Shown: positions 33,629 through 42,816, numbered from the stretch's first letter. The stretch is 64,000 bases of DNA from Streptomyces tsukubensis (GCF_003932715.1 NZ_CP020700.1:5354501-5418500); one strand, 5' to 3'. The notes: a model not told the origin generated them from the letters alone. Program-made: numbers and translations.

Positions 33629-34501
33629 GTGCGCATCGACCTGCACACCCACTCCACGGCGTCGGACGGTACGGACACCCCCGCCGAACTGGTGCGCAAC
33701 GCCGCCGCGGCCGGGCTCGACGTGATCGCCCTGACCGACCACGACACCACCCGGGGCCATGCCGAAGCCATCGCCGCGCTCCCCGGCCTCGACCGCCCGC
33801 TGACCCTGGTCACCGGCGCCGAGCTGTCCTGCGCCGTCGACGGGATCGGCCTCCATCTGCTGGCCTACCTCTTCGACCCCGACGAGCCCGAACTGCTTGC
33901 CCGCCGCGAGCTGCTGCGCGACGACCGGGTGCCGCGCGCCCGGGCGATCGTGGCCCGGCTCCGCGAGCTGGGCGCCCCGGTCAGCTGGGAGCAGGTGGCC
34001 CGGATCGCCGGGGACGGCTCCGTCGGTCGCCCGCACATCGCCGCCGCGATGGTCGAGCTGGGTGTCGTACCGACGGTGTCGGACGCCTTCACCGCCGAGT
34101 GGATCGCCGACGGCGGCCGGGCCTGGGTCGCCAAACACGAACTCGACCCCTTCACCGCGATACGCCTGGTCAAGGCGGCCGGGGGAGTGGCCGTCATCGC
34201 CCACCCGGCAGCGGTCAAACGAGGCCGGACCATCTCCGACGCCACCATCGCGGAACTGGCGGAAGCCGGCCTCGACGGTATCGAGGTCGACCACCAGGAC
34301 CACGACGAGCCGACCCGCGCCCGGCTCCGCGGACTCGCCGCCGAACTGGGGCTGCTGACCACCGGCTCCAGCGACTACCACGGCAGCCGCAAGGACATTC
34401 CGCTCGGCCACTTCACCACCGACCCGGAGATCTACGGCGAGATCACCCGCCGGGCGACCGGGGCGTTCCCGGTCCCGGGCGCCGGGGGATCCCCCGCGTA
34501 A
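33629..34501 (+). CDS. PHP-domain phosphoesterase
   Basis: A 290-residue PHP (polymerase and histidinol phosphatase) domain protein. Metal ligands are visible in order: DLHTHSTASDGT, ALTDHDTTRGH, AELSC, AHPAAVK and SSDYHG. These form the trinuclear metal site. Homologues hydrolyse nucleoside 3',5'-bisphosphates or 5'-phosphorylated RNA ends (RNase AM/TrpH type), so a role in RNA or nucleotide turnover is likely. GTG 33629 follows CCGGAG. The GTG start also begins the conserved RIDLHTHS. Confidence 0.88.
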   Translation: MRIDLHTHSTASDGTDTPAELVRNAAAAGLDVIALTDHDTTRGHAEAIAALPGLDRPLTLVTGAELSCAVDGIGLHLLAYLFDPDEPELLARRELLRDDRVPRARAIVARLRELGAPVSWEQVARIAGDGSVGRPHIAAAMVELGVVPTVSDAFTAEWIADGGRAWVAKHELDPFTAIRLVKAAGGVAVIAHPAAVKRGRTISDATIAELAEAGLDGIEVDHQDHDEPTRARLRGLAAELGLLTTGSSDYHGSRKDIPLGHFTTDPEIYGEITRRATGAFPVPGAGGSPA

Positions 34502-34680
34502 CCGCACGCCCGCCCTGCTCCGCGCTGTGTTTTCGCAGTTTCGCGGTTTCGCCTTTCCGCGACGGCTCCGTCCCCCGGCGGACCCCGCCCCGCGGGCACC
34601 GGGCCGCGCCCTTCCGCGCACCTGCCGACCGTGCGCCTCCCGCTCCCTTTCCGCGCTCCTCTCTCCCCCTAGGCACCACC

Positions 34681-35286
34681 GTGTTCGACGTCGCCGTCTT
34701 CGGCTCCCTCTTTCTGACCCTCTTCGTGATCATGGATCCGCCGGGGATCACCCCGATCTTCCTCGCCCTGACCTCAGGACGGCCCGCCAAGGTGCAGCGC
34801 CGGATGGCCTGGCAGGCGGTGGCCGTGGCCTTCGGTGTGATCACCGTCTTCGGGCTGCTGGGCCAGCAGATCCTCGACTATCTCCATGTGTCCGTACCCG
34901 CGCTGATGATCGCGGGCGGTCTGCTGCTGCTGCTGATCGCGCTGGACCTGCTCACCGGCAAAACCGACGAGCCCAAGCAGACCAAGGACGTCAACGTCGC
35001 GCTCGTACCGCTGGGCATGCCGCTGCTGGCCGGTCCCGGTGCGATCGTCTCGGTGATCCTGGCGGTCCAGAACGCCGACGGCGCCTCCCAGCAGGTCGCC
35101 GTCTGGACGGCCATCGTGGCCATGCATGTGGTGCTCTGGCTGACCATGCGCTATTCGCTGGTCATCATCCGGCTCATCAAGGACGGCGGTGTGGTGCTGG
35201 TGACCCGGCTCGCGGGCATGATGCTGTCCGCGATCGCGGTCCAGCAGATCATCAACGGCGTCACCCAGGTCGTCCAGGGCGCCTGA
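34681..35286 (+). CDS. MarC-family integral membrane protein
   Basis: A 201-residue membrane protein with six predicted helices. MDPPGITPIFLAL near the N-terminus and PLGMPLLAGPGAI in the middle are the two conserved MarC repeats. The family was named after multiple antibiotic resistance, but this association was later withdrawn and the substrate is unknown. GTG 34681 has only a weak ribosome-binding site. It lies about 180 nt after the PHP gene, the same order as in other Streptomyces. A strong hairpin follows. Confidence 0.9.
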   Translation: MFDVAVFGSLFLTLFVIMDPPGITPIFLALTSGRPAKVQRRMAWQAVAVAFGVITVFGLLGQQILDYLHVSVPALMIAGGLLLLLIALDLLTGKTDEPKQTKDVNVALVPLGMPLLAGPGAIVSVILAVQNADGASQQVAVWTAIVAMHVVLWLTMRYSLVIIRLIKDGGVVLVTRLAGMMLSAIAVQQIINGVTQVVQGA

Positions 35287-35306
35287 CGTCCCGACGGCAG
35301 AACACG

Positions 35307-35340
35307 ACGGTGCCCCCGCGGAGATCCGCGGGGGCACCGT
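35307..35340. terminator. 16-bp hairpin between convergent genes
   Basis: Arms 35307-35322 and 35325-35340 are perfectly complementary with only a GA between them. It separates MarC (stop 35286) from the convergent 50-aa gene (stop 35395). Confidence 0.8.
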
Positions 35341-35394
35341 CATGATGCTGGGGTTGCCGGTGCGCCGGTCGGCGCCGTCCGGCGGCCGACGGCG

Positions 35395-35547
35395 CTATGA
35401 AGCGGGGCTGTCGGCCGGGCGGATGTAGAGGCGCTGGCCCTTGGCCGCCGCCTGCTGAACGATCCGCTTGACGGAGGCGGCGTCCACGACGGTACTGTCC
35501 ACGGCGGTGCCGTCGACATCGTCCAGTCGCATGATCTCGAAGCGCAC
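35395..35547 (-). CDS. 50-residue conserved small protein
   Basis: A 50-residue protein beginning MRFEIMRLDDVDGTAVDST and ending YIRPADSPAS. It is shorter than most gene finders accept, but GTG 35547 is preceded by AAGGGAGA at the correct distance, codon usage is G/C-rich at third positions, and the stop abuts a terminator. It has a short beta start followed by an amphipathic helix (ASVKRIVQQAAAKG). I recall similar small Streptomyces proteins at this position, of unknown function. The upstream 130 nt is AT-rich and likely holds its promoter. Confidence 0.8.
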   Translation of the reverse strand: MRFEIMRLDDVDGTAVDSTVVDAASVKRIVQQAAAKGQRLYIRPADSPAS

Positions 35548-35736
35548 GGCTTCTCCCTTCGTCTGATCCTCCTGCCGGAGGGTGATCCTCCTGCTGAAGA
35601 GCTGGGTGCTGTCACCTTCACAACAGACTTGGGCCGGGCAAATATTCCCTACGCTAAGGAAAACTTTTCGCAGCCTAACGAGTACCGGGCCGTGGGGGCC
35701 ATGGCGCCGGGCCGGAACGAGCCGTGCGGGAAGGCG

Positions 35737-36636
35737 TCAGTGCCGGTCCCAGAAGGCCGCGAGCGCGGCGGCCGTCTCCGTGGGCCGGTCGGTGTTGGGG
35801 GAGTGTTCGGCGCCGGGGATCACCGTACGGAGCGCTCCGAGCCGTACCGCCATCTCGTCCATCAGCGGCACCGGCCAGGCGTCGTCGCGCTCACCGCTCA
35901 GCACCTGCTTGGGCAGCGACCGTACGGCTGCCAGCTCGTCGACCCGGTCCGGTTCGGCCGTCAGCCGGTACCCGGTGGTGATCAACTGGAGCGGGTGGGT
36001 CCGCAGCCAGCGCTCCCGCAGCCGGTCCTGGGTGGCCCCGCTGCCCGGCTCCGCGGCCTCCTCCGCGTCCGCCGGGGGCTCCAGCGCCTGTATGGCCTCC
36101 CAGACCTCCGCCATCGGCAGATTGGCGAGCGCGTCCCGGAGCAGGTGGATCCGCTTCTGCTGGGCGGGGCCGACCGCTGCCGGTCCCGAGGCCATCAGCG
36201 TCAGGCTCCGGAAGGGGGCCGCGTCCATCAGCACGGCGGCGCGGGAGATCAGCCCGCCCAGCGAATGCCCCATCAGATGCACCGGTCCGCCGCCGCTCTC
36301 ACCGGCCACCGCAGCGGCCTGCGCCAGCAGATCCCGGGCCAGCTCGGGCTGTTCGTAGGCCCCGGGCTCGTCGGGCCCCGCCGACTCGTACTGTCCGCGC
36401 CCGTCGACCGACACGACCCGGTAGCCGGCTTCGGTCAGCGGCTGGAGCAGGGCGATGAAGTCCTCCTTGCTGCCCGTGAAACCGGGGACGAGGACGGCGG
36501 TGCCCTTCGGCTCCGGCGCCGCGGCCCGCCCGTGCCCACCGGGCCGGGCGTCGAGGACGGCGAAGTCGCCCCGGGCGGTGCGCAGGGTCCGGGAGCGGGC
36601 GCAGGCGGGCGTGGTGAAGGTGGGTGGGCGGCTCAT
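35737..36636 (-). CDS. Alpha/beta hydrolase
   Basis: A 299-residue alpha/beta hydrolase. The nucleophile elbow is GHSLGG; the oxyanion segment is LVPGFTGSKEDF; Asp in SGERDDAWP and His in IPGAEHSPN complete the triad. No signal peptide, so cytosolic. Substrate is unknown. ATG 36636 has no ribosome-binding site, but TAGGCT lies 6 nt upstream, so the mRNA is probably leaderless. The gene faces away from the 50-aa gene and is followed by AT-rich intergenic sequence. Confidence 0.88.
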   Translation of the reverse strand: MSRPPTFTTPACARSRTLRTARGDFAVLDARPGGHGRAAAPEPKGTAVLVPGFTGSKEDFIALLQPLTEAGYRVVSVDGRGQYESAGPDEPGAYEQPELARDLLAQAAAVAGESGGGPVHLMGHSLGGLISRAAVLMDAAPFRSLTLMASGPAAVGPAQQKRIHLLRDALANLPMAEVWEAIQALEPPADAEEAAEPGSGATQDRLRERWLRTHPLQLITTGYRLTAEPDRVDELAAVRSLPKQVLSGERDDAWPVPLMDEMAVRLGALRTVIPGAEHSPNTDRPTETAAALAAFWDRH

Positions 36637-36667
36637 GCGTCGAGCCTACGGGTACGGGCGGGGAGAA

Positions 36668-36709
36668 CGCCGACGGCCCGCTCCCCGGTGCGGGGGCGGG
36701 CCGTCGGCG
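36668..36709 (-). terminator. 14-bp hairpin after the DEAD-box helicase gene
   Basis: Arms 36668-36681 and 36696-36709 pair perfectly. It lies 13 nt beyond the helicase stop on the minus strand. Confidence 0.7.
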
Positions 36710-36721
36710 GGTGCCTTCGGA

Positions 36722-39064
36722 TCAGCTCTCGGGCTGCGCCACGGCGGCCTTGCGGGCCCGCGGGGCGCGCTTCGGCTTCTCGGCGGCGGGGGCCTCGGCG
36801 GCCTCCGCCGTCTTCTTCACTGTCCGGGTCCGCTTCGGCTTCTCGCCGACCTGGGCGGCCTCGGCCGGCGCATCGGCCGGTGCCGCGGCGACGACCTTCT
36901 TGACGGTCCGCTTCCGCTTGGGCTTCTCGGCGACCTCCGCCGCGACCTCGGCCGCGACCTCGGTGGCCACGGTCTTCCGGGCCCGCGGGGCGCGCTTCGG
37001 CTTCTCGGCAACCTCGGCGGCCGCTGCGGCCACCACGGCTTCCGCGGCCGCGACGACCTCGGCCGGTGCTTCGGCGACGACCTTCTTGACGGTCCGCTTC
37101 CGCTTCGGCTTCTCCGTGACCTGGGCGAGCTCGGCCGCGACGACCTCGGCGGCCGGTGTTTCGACGGCCGGGGCGGTGGCCGCGGTCTTCCGGGCCCGGG
37201 GCGCGCGCTTCGGCTTCTCGGCGACCTCGACGGCCGCAGTGACCTGGACGGTCTCAGTGGCCTCGACGAGCTCGGCGGGGGCTTCCGCGGCGGTCTTCCG
37301 GACGGTCCGGGTCCTGGTCCGCTTCGGCTCCTCGACCACGGCCACGGCTGCGGGCTCGACGGCAGTGACCGTCTCCACCGCCTCCACCGGCCGGGCCGTA
37401 CGCGTCCGGCGGCGGCGCGGCTTCGCCACGGTCTCCGCCACCACGGACTCGGCCGTCACGGCCTCCGCCTGCTGCGGTACGGCCGACGGAGCCACGGGCT
37501 CCACGACCGTCGCCACGGCCACCGGGGCCTCGGACGACGCACCCGCACCCGCACGGGTACGGCGACGGCGCCTCGGCGTCCGTACGGCAGAGGTCTCCGC
37601 GGCGGTGTCCACCGCGGTCTCCCCGCCGGCCGGACCCTGAGCGGGCGCCACGGACGGCACGGCGGCATCGGCCGAGCCGCCACGCGTACGGCGGCGCTGA
37701 CGCGGCGTACGCGTACGGGCCGGACGCTCGGCCGGGGCGGCGGGCTGCTGCTTGCTGCGGCCCCGCCCACCGGTCTCGCCGAGATCCTCCAGCTCCTCCG
37801 CGGCCAGACCGGCCCGGGTGCGCTCGGCACGCGGCAGAACGCCCTTGGTGCCGGCCGGGATGTTCAGCTCCTCGAAGAGGTGCGGCGAGGTGGAGTACGT
37901 TTCGGCGGGCTCGTGGAACTTGAGGTCGAGCGCCTTGTTGATCAGCTGCCAGCGCGGGATGTCGTCCCAGTCGACCAGCGTGACCGCGGTACCGGAGGCA
38001 CCCGCGCGGCCGGTGCGGCCGATGCGGTGGAGGTAGGTCTTCTCCTCCTCCGGCGACTGGTAGTTGATCACATGGGTGACGCCCTCGACGTCGATACCGC
38101 GCGCGGCGACGTCGGTGCAGACCAGAACGTCGACCTTGCCGTTGCGGAAGGCCCGGAGCGCCTGCTCGCGGGCGCCCTGGCCGAGGTCGCCGTGGACCGC
38201 TCCGGAGGCGAAGCCCCGGCGCGCCAGCTGGTCGGCGATGTCAGCGGCCGTCCGCTTGGTCCGGCAGAAGATCATCGCCAGTCCGCGGCCGTCGGCCTGG
38301 AGGATCCGCGAGACCAGCTCGGGCTTGTCCATCGAGTGCGCGCGGTAGACGCGCTGGGTGATGTTGGCGACGGTCGCGCCCTCGTCGTCCGGGGAGGTGG
38401 CCCGGATATGCGTGGGCTGCGACATATAGCGACGGGCGAGGCCGATGACCGCGCCCGGCATCGTCGCGGAGAACAGCATCGTCTGCCGGCGGGCCGGCAG
38501 CAGCTGGATGATCTTCTCGACGTCGGGCAGGAAGCCCAGGTCGAGCATCTCGTCGGCCTCGTCGAGGACGAGGGAGCGCACCTTCGACAGGTCGAGCTTC
38601 TTCTGCCCGGCCAGGTCGAGCAGCCGCCCGGGGGTGCCGACGATCACGTCGACACCCTTCCTCAGGGCCTCGACCTGGGGCTCGTACGCCCGGCCGCCGT
38701 AGATCGCCAGCACTCGTACGTTACGGACCTTGCCCGCGGTGAGCAGGTCGTTGGTGACCTGGGTGCACAGCTCACGGGTGGGGACCACGATGAGCGCCTG
38801 CGGGGCGTCGGTGAGCTGGTCGGGCCGGGCCCGGCCCGCCTCGACGTCCGCGGGGACGGTGACCCGCTCCAGCAGCGGCAGCCCGAAACCGAGCGTCTTG
38901 CCGGTGCCGGTCTTGGCCTGGCCGATGACATCGGTGCCCGAGAGGGCCACCGGGAGCGTCATCTCCTGAATGGGGAAAGGGTGGAGGATGCCGACGGCTT
39001 CGAGCGCCTCGGCGGTTTCCTGAAGGATCCCGAGATCCCGGAAAGTCGTCTTCTGCGTAGTCAG
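36722..39064 (-). CDS. rhlE: DEAD-box RNA helicase with basic repeat tail
   Basis: A DEAD-box ATPase of about 780 residues. Motifs are in order: Q-motif FPIQEMTLP, Walker A AKTGTGKT, PTRELC, GTPGRLLD, DEAD, SAT, ARGID and HRIGRTGRAG. The core ends near residue 450. The remaining ~330 residues are disordered, first Arg/Gly/Ala, then at least seven repeats of the forms EKPKRAPRARKT and EKPKRKRTVKKV, resembling histone H1-like nucleic-acid-binding tails. The start is unusual: no ATG/GTG lies in frame near the conserved TTQKTTFRDLGI, and AGAGG lies 7 nt before CTG 39064, which I propose as the start. A long frame continues upstream to 39286 without support. It probably remodels RNA or ribosomes, perhaps in the cold. 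Confidence 0.9.
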   Translation of the reverse strand: MTTQKTTFRDLGILQETAEALEAVGILHPFPIQEMTLPVALSGTDVIGQAKTGTGKTLGFGLPLLERVTVPADVEAGRARPDQLTDAPQALIVVPTRELCTQVTNDLLTAGKVRNVRVLAIYGGRAYEPQVEALRKGVDVIVGTPGRLLDLAGQKKLDLSKVRSLVLDEADEMLDLGFLPDVEKIIQLLPARRQTMLFSATMPGAVIGLARRYMSQPTHIRATSPDDEGATVANITQRVYRAHSMDKPELVSRILQADGRGLAMIFCRTKRTAADIADQLARRGFASGAVHGDLGQGAREQALRAFRNGKVDVLVCTDVAARGIDVEGVTHVINYQSPEEEKTYLHRIGRTGRAGASGTAVTLVDWDDIPRWQLINKALDLKFHEPAETYSTSPHLFEELNIPAGTKGVLPRAERTRAGLAAEELEDLGETGGRGRSKQQPAAPAERPARTRTPRQRRRTRGGSADAAVPSVAPAQGPAGGETAVDTAAETSAVRTPRRRRRTRAGAGASSEAPVAVATVVEPVAPSAVPQQAEAVTAESVVAETVAKPRRRRTRTARPVEAVETVTAVEPAAVAVVEEPKRTRTRTVRKTAAEAPAELVEATETVQVTAAVEVAEKPKRAPRARKTAATAPAVETPAAEVVAAELAQVTEKPKRKRTVKKVVAEAPAEVVAAAEAVVAAAAAEVAEKPKRAPRARKTVATEVAAEVAAEVAEKPKRKRTVKKVVAAAPADAPAEAAQVGEKPKRTRTVKKTAEAAEAPAAEKPKRAPRARKAAVAQPES

Positions 39065-39582
39065 GATGTTGCCTCTTCTGTGAGACGCGGCGCGAGGCGA
39101 GCGAAGGGGGTCGTACCGCACCTGGGTGTCGCACCGGGGTGCTGTCCGGCCGCGGGTTGGCCGATGGCGCGGGACCACTGCCGTCGCTCGAGCGCTCGTG
39201 CCGCTGAGGGGGCCCCTCGTCTGCGGTCGCACGCGAGGGCGCACGGTCCGCGCGGAGGGCGGTCGGTTCGGAGCCGATCGTGCCACCGACCGGGCATCCT
39301 CATGGGGTCAGAAGGACCACCGGAGCCCGGCCGGACCTGGAAAAGCCCGGAGGATCGGCACAGAATCCTTCATCCCTCAGTCAAACACTGCGATCGCCCG
39401 CCGTACCGTCGAACTGTCGTGCAGTCGTACACACAACTCTCTCAACGCTCCAGCAGGCGCCATACCACTGTACCCCGGAATCGCGCATGTGTGTTGGCGG
39501 ATGTCACGGAAACCGGGGGGTACACCGCCGGAACGCGCCCCCCGGACCGGCGGCCGACCCCTTGTGACAGGGGTGCGGCGGG
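39065..39582. other. Intergenic region between divergent helicase and ferritin-like genes
   Basis: About 520 bp without a supported gene. DEAD-box helicase genes often have long regulatory leaders (as in cold-shock genes); the helicase's minus-strand frame running through this region is open but unsupported. The segment around 39370-39500 is less GC-rich, as expected for promoters. Confidence 0.45.
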
Positions 39583-39596
39583 CTATTGTGCGGTTC

Positions 39597-40415
39597 ATGG
39601 AGACGCCTGATCACGCCCCTGAACCCGACAACGCCGCGAAGGCCGAGGACGCCCCGCGGGCCGGGGGTGCCGCGGCCGACGCCGGGGCCGCTCCGAGCGG
39701 GGAGACGGCGGCGGGTCCCACCGGGATCGCCGCCCAGGACTGGGCCACGGCCTCCGCCGACCCCCGGTACCGCGCGGCCGTCGTGGATCTGCTGGGCGCG
39801 CTCGCCTACGGGGAGCTGGCCGCCTTCGAGCGTCTCGCGGACGATGCCAAGCTGGCGCCGACCCTGGGGGACAAGGCCGAACTGGCGAAGATGGCGTCCG
39901 CCGAGTTCCACCACTTCGAGCGGCTCCGCGACCGGCTGGCCGCCATCGACGAGGAGCCGACCGCGGCCATGGAGCCCTTCGCCCGGGCCCTGGACGACTT
40001 CCACCACCAGACCGCCCCGTCGGACTGGCTGGAGGGACTGGTCAAGGCCTATGTCGGTGATTCCATCGCCAGTGACTTCTACCGCGAGGTCGCGGTACAC
40101 CTCGATTCCGACACCCGTGCGCTGGTGCTCGCCGTGCTCGACGACACCGGCCACGGCAACTTCGCCGTCGAGAAGGTCCGCGCGGCCATCGAGGCCGACC
40201 CCCGGATCGCCGGACGGCTCGCGCTCTGGGCCCGCCGGCTGATGGGGGAGGCGCTCTCCCAGGCACAGCGGGTGGTCGCCGAGCGCGACGCACTGTCGAC
40301 GATGCTGGTGGGCGGGGTCGCGGACGGCTTCGACCTTGCCGAGATCGGCAAGATGTTCTCCCGGATCACCAAGGCCCACACCCTGCGGATGGCCGCGCTC
40401 GACCTGGCGTCCTGA
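39597..40415 (+). CDS. Ferritin-like protein (MiaE_2 / DUF-type)
   Basis: A 272-residue protein. After a ~45-residue Ala-rich disordered start comes a four-helix-bundle ferritin-like domain. Candidate metal ligands are Glu in AYGELAAFERLA, the SAEFHHFERL motif (Glu/His), DDFH in the third helix and DDTGHGNFAVE in the fourth. Helices 2 and 4 carry the E-x2-H pattern in part. The fold is related to MiaE tRNA hydroxylases. ATG 39597 has no Shine-Dalgarno, but TATTGT lies 7 nt upstream, so the mRNA may be leaderless. It is adjacent to rhlE in M. tuberculosis too (Rv3210c, Rv3211). Substrate unknown. Confidence 0.82.
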   Translation: METPDHAPEPDNAAKAEDAPRAGGAAADAGAAPSGETAAGPTGIAAQDWATASADPRYRAAVVDLLGALAYGELAAFERLADDAKLAPTLGDKAELAKMASAEFHHFERLRDRLAAIDEEPTAAMEPFARALDDFHHQTAPSDWLEGLVKAYVGDSIASDFYREVAVHLDSDTRALVLAVLDDTGHGNFAVEKVRAAIEADPRIAGRLALWARRLMGEALSQAQRVVAERDALSTMLVGGVADGFDLAEIGKMFSRITKAHTLRMAALDLAS

Positions 40416-40464
40416 CGCGCTGCCCGCTGCCCCGGCCTGCCTGTAAAGCCCGGGCCGGGGACCG

Positions 40465-40737
40465 TCAGGAGGGGATCGCGCGGCTGCGCAGCCGCCGGCC
40501 GGTGGGGCGCAGCAGCAGCGAGAGCGTGACGGCGCCGACCAGCAGGGCCCCCACCAGCGTCCCGACCGAATGCCCGGGGCCGAGGGCGACATGGGTCACA
40601 TGGGCACCGAACAGAGCGCCCAGCGGGCCGGTGAGGAAGACCGCGCGGCGCTCCGGGAGCCGGTCGGCGAAGAGGCGGACGGCCGCCCAGGACAGGGCGA
40701 GGCCGAGCAGGACTGAGCCGATCGCTTCCAGCAGCAC
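40465..40737 (-). CDS. Small integral membrane protein
   Basis: A 90-residue protein with three predicted helices (about 3-20, 33-52, 56-76) and a basic C-terminus. MLLEAIGSVLLGLALSWAAVRL starts the first. I recognise no functional family beyond small actinobacterial membrane proteins; there is no signal sequence or motif. GTG 40737 follows GAGGTGA. It is convergent with the ferritin-like gene and next to the DUF3107 gene. Confidence 0.72.
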   Translation of the reverse strand: MLLEAIGSVLLGLALSWAAVRLFADRLPERRAVFLTGPLGALFGAHVTHVALGPGHSVGTLVGALLVGAVTLSLLLRPTGRRLRSRAIPS

Positions 40738-40977
40738 TGCTGATCACCTCACGAGCACGGAACGGGGGGTGCGGTCACAGCCCGTACTACCCCCTGGCCC
40801 GGCAGAACAACCCTCCGTGGCCGCTCCGTACCCCTCCGGTCCAGCCCCGTCCGGGGGCCGTTCCGGGGGGCGCCGGCGGTGATTCCGTACCTCCGTGGCT
40901 CCGTACGGTCACCACCCGGATGCCGGTCCCGGCCGGGGACCGCCGGGACGCGGCAAGGGCCCGGGCGGAACGCGGAA

Positions 40978-41006
40978 GGGCCCCGGCGGAAAGTCCGCCG
41001 GGGCCC
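40978..41006 (-). terminator. 13-bp hairpin after the DUF3107 gene
   Basis: Arms 40978-40990 and 40994-41006 pair perfectly around AAG. It lies 17 nt beyond the DUF3107 stop (41023, minus strand). Confidence 0.7.
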
Positions 41007-41022
41007 CTGCCGGAGCGTCGGG

Positions 41023-41253
41023 TCAGAGCGCGGCGCCGAAGCCCACACGCCGCGTGGCCGACTCGCCGATCTCGACGTAGGCGATCCGGTCGGCCGGCAC
41101 CAGCACCCTGCGGCCCTTCTCGTCCGAGAGGCTGAGCACCTGCGCCTTGCCCGCGAGTGCCTGGCCCACAGCGTCCTCGACCTCGGCGGCGGTCTGCCCG
41201 CTCACCAGAACGATCTCCCGGGGCGCGTGCTGCACGCCGATCTTGACCTCCAC
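41023..41253 (-). CDS. DUF3107 protein
   Basis: A 76-residue conserved actinobacterial protein starting MEVKIGVQHAPREIVLVSG, with an ATP-synthase-epsilon-like beta start and a C-terminal strand IAYVEIGESATRRVGFG. It matches DUF3107 (M. tuberculosis TB9.4/Rv3208A, which lies next to a TetR gene there as well). Cytosolic, function unknown. GTG 41253 follows GGAGGGA. The neighbouring TetR gene is upstream on the same strand. Confidence 0.9.
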   Translation of the reverse strand: MEVKIGVQHAPREIVLVSGQTAAEVEDAVGQALAGKAQVLSLSDEKGRRVLVPADRIAYVEIGESATRRVGFGAAL

Positions 41254-41490
41254 GGCTATGTCCCTCCGAACGGTCAGTGCGTTGCGCGATCACCGCGCCG
41301 TACCCAGCACACATTAGCCCGGCGGTGGGCCACCTCGGCCACGCCGGAGCACGCCATCAGCGAACAGCGGCGAAGGGACCGCCCCGGGTGCCGACGCGCG
41401 GCGACGCGGAAAGCAGGCCCGCCGCAAGGTGCGGGCGGCCCGGGGCGCGTCCCCGGCGGCGGACCGGGCAGCGGCCGACGGCCGCCCGGA

Positions 41491-42147
41491 TCAGCGCTGG
41501 GGGCCTTCGGCGCCGTCCGCGCCGTGCAGCGGGAAGCCCGCGATACCCCGCCAGGCCAGCGACGTCAGCAGCCCCACGGCCCGGTCGCGCGGAATGCCCG
41601 TCTCACTGGAGAGCCAGTAGCGGGCCACTACCTGTGCCACGCCGCCGAGCCCCACGGCCAGCAGCATCGACTCGTCCTTCGACAGATCGGTGTCCCCGGC
41701 GATGACCGCGGAGATTGCCTCCGCGGTCTGCAGCGACACCCGCTCCACACGCTCGCGCACCGCGGGCTCGTTGGTCAGATCCGACTCGAAGACCAGCCGG
41801 AAGGCACCGCCCTCGTCCTCGACGTAGGCGACGTAGGCGTCCATCGTGGCCGCCACCCGCTGCTTGTTGTCCGAGGTCGACGCCAGGGCCGTGCGCACCG
41901 CCTGGAGCAGCGCCTCGCAGTGCTGGTCCAGCAGCGCCAGATAGAGATCCAGCTTGCCGGGGAAGTGCTGGTAGAGCACCGGCTTGCTGACGCCCGCCCG
42001 CTCGGCGATGTCGTCCATCGCGGCCGCGTGGTAGCCCTGCGCCACGAAAACCTCCTGGGCGGCGCCCAGAAGTTGGTTCCTGCGGGCTCGGCGCGGCAGG
42101 CGCGTGCCCCGCGGGCGCGCTGCCTCTGTCTGCTCGATGGCTGTCAC
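41491..42147 (-). CDS. TetR/AcrR-family transcriptional regulator
   Basis: A 218-residue TetR regulator. The N-terminal helix-turn-helix is QLLGAAQEVFVAQGYHAAAMDDIAERAGVSKPVLYQHFPGKLDLY, and the following helices form the ligand/dimer domain. I chose GTG 42147 because GGGAGGCGGC lies just upstream; an ATG at 42195 adds 16 residues without a ribosome-binding site. It precedes DUF3107 and is probably the repressor of genes nearby, but no operator dyad is obvious. M. tuberculosis Rv3208 holds the same position. Confidence 0.9.
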   Translation of the reverse strand: MTAIEQTEAARPRGTRLPRRARRNQLLGAAQEVFVAQGYHAAAMDDIAERAGVSKPVLYQHFPGKLDLYLALLDQHCEALLQAVRTALASTSDNKQRVAATMDAYVAYVEDEGGAFRLVFESDLTNEPAVRERVERVSLQTAEAISAVIAGDTDLSKDESMLLAVGLGGVAQVVARYWLSSETGIPRDRAVGLLTSLAWRGIAGFPLHGADGAEGPQR

Positions 42148-42347
42148 GCCGCCTCCCAAAATCGTTCCGTGCGCGGTTGTCGCCGCGCCCGCCATCGTAC
42201 TTTTGGGTAACCCGCCCGTGCGCGCCGCGGACGCAGAATTTCACGGACCGGACAGCCGCGGTAGCTCCCGATTCGGGGGCAAAAGGGGGCACGCCACCGG
42301 TAGCGCCGCACCCGCGGGGCCCGCTGTCACCTGCAGTCGGCGACGGG

Positions 42348-42629
42348 TCACCGATAGTCGTCCTCGTCCTGGCCGGCCGCCCTGGCCTGCTCGACGGCGT
42401 CGGCCTCGTTCGCCCGGTCGCGGTCGATCCGCGGCGGATCGTCGTGCTCGGGACGGACTTCCGTACGCTGCTCGGCGGCGTCGGCCTCCGGAACCTCCTC
42501 GTCCGGCCGGTTCGCCGTACCCGCGCCACCGGACGGCGCACCGGTCCCGGCCGCGTCTTCTTCTTCGCCGCTCTCGCGGCCCTCGTACGCCGCGAAGGCT
42601 TCCGGATCGCTGGGATCGACGACAGCCAT
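42348..42629 (-). CDS. Small acidic disordered protein
   Basis: A 93-residue protein rich in Glu/Asp/Ala (MAVVDPSDPEAFAAYEGRES...). It has no hydrophobic core, so it is probably intrinsically disordered. I do not recognise a family with certainty (DUF5709-like is possible). ATG 42629 is preceded by GGAGAAGG, and third positions are G/C-rich, which supports coding. It lies downstream-divergent of the alpha/beta hydrolase. Function unknown. Confidence 0.68.
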   Translation of the reverse strand: MAVVDPSDPEAFAAYEGRESGEEEDAAGTGAPSGGAGTANRPDEEVPEADAAEQRTEVRPEHDDPPRIDRDRANEADAVEQARAAGQDEDDYR

Positions 42630-42816
42630 TGAGGCACCTTCTCCCCGGCTCGCTCTCCTGGCCCGTCCGCCCGTCCCGTGGTCACGGTCCGCCGTCGCGG
42701 GCGAGTGCGGTCCCCTTTCCTTCTTCTTACGAGCGTAGGAGCAGACGTTCGGAGGCGCTATGCGATCCGCCGATCCTTGTGACGCCGAACACACGTTTCG
42801 CGGTGTGATCCTCTCG

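Noticed and set aside
36455..39610. 1051-residue plus-strand frame opposite the DEAD-box helicase
   Set aside because: Very long but low-complexity (LLRDL, GLGR repeats) because it mirrors the repeats of the helicase tail; no ribosome-binding site or family.
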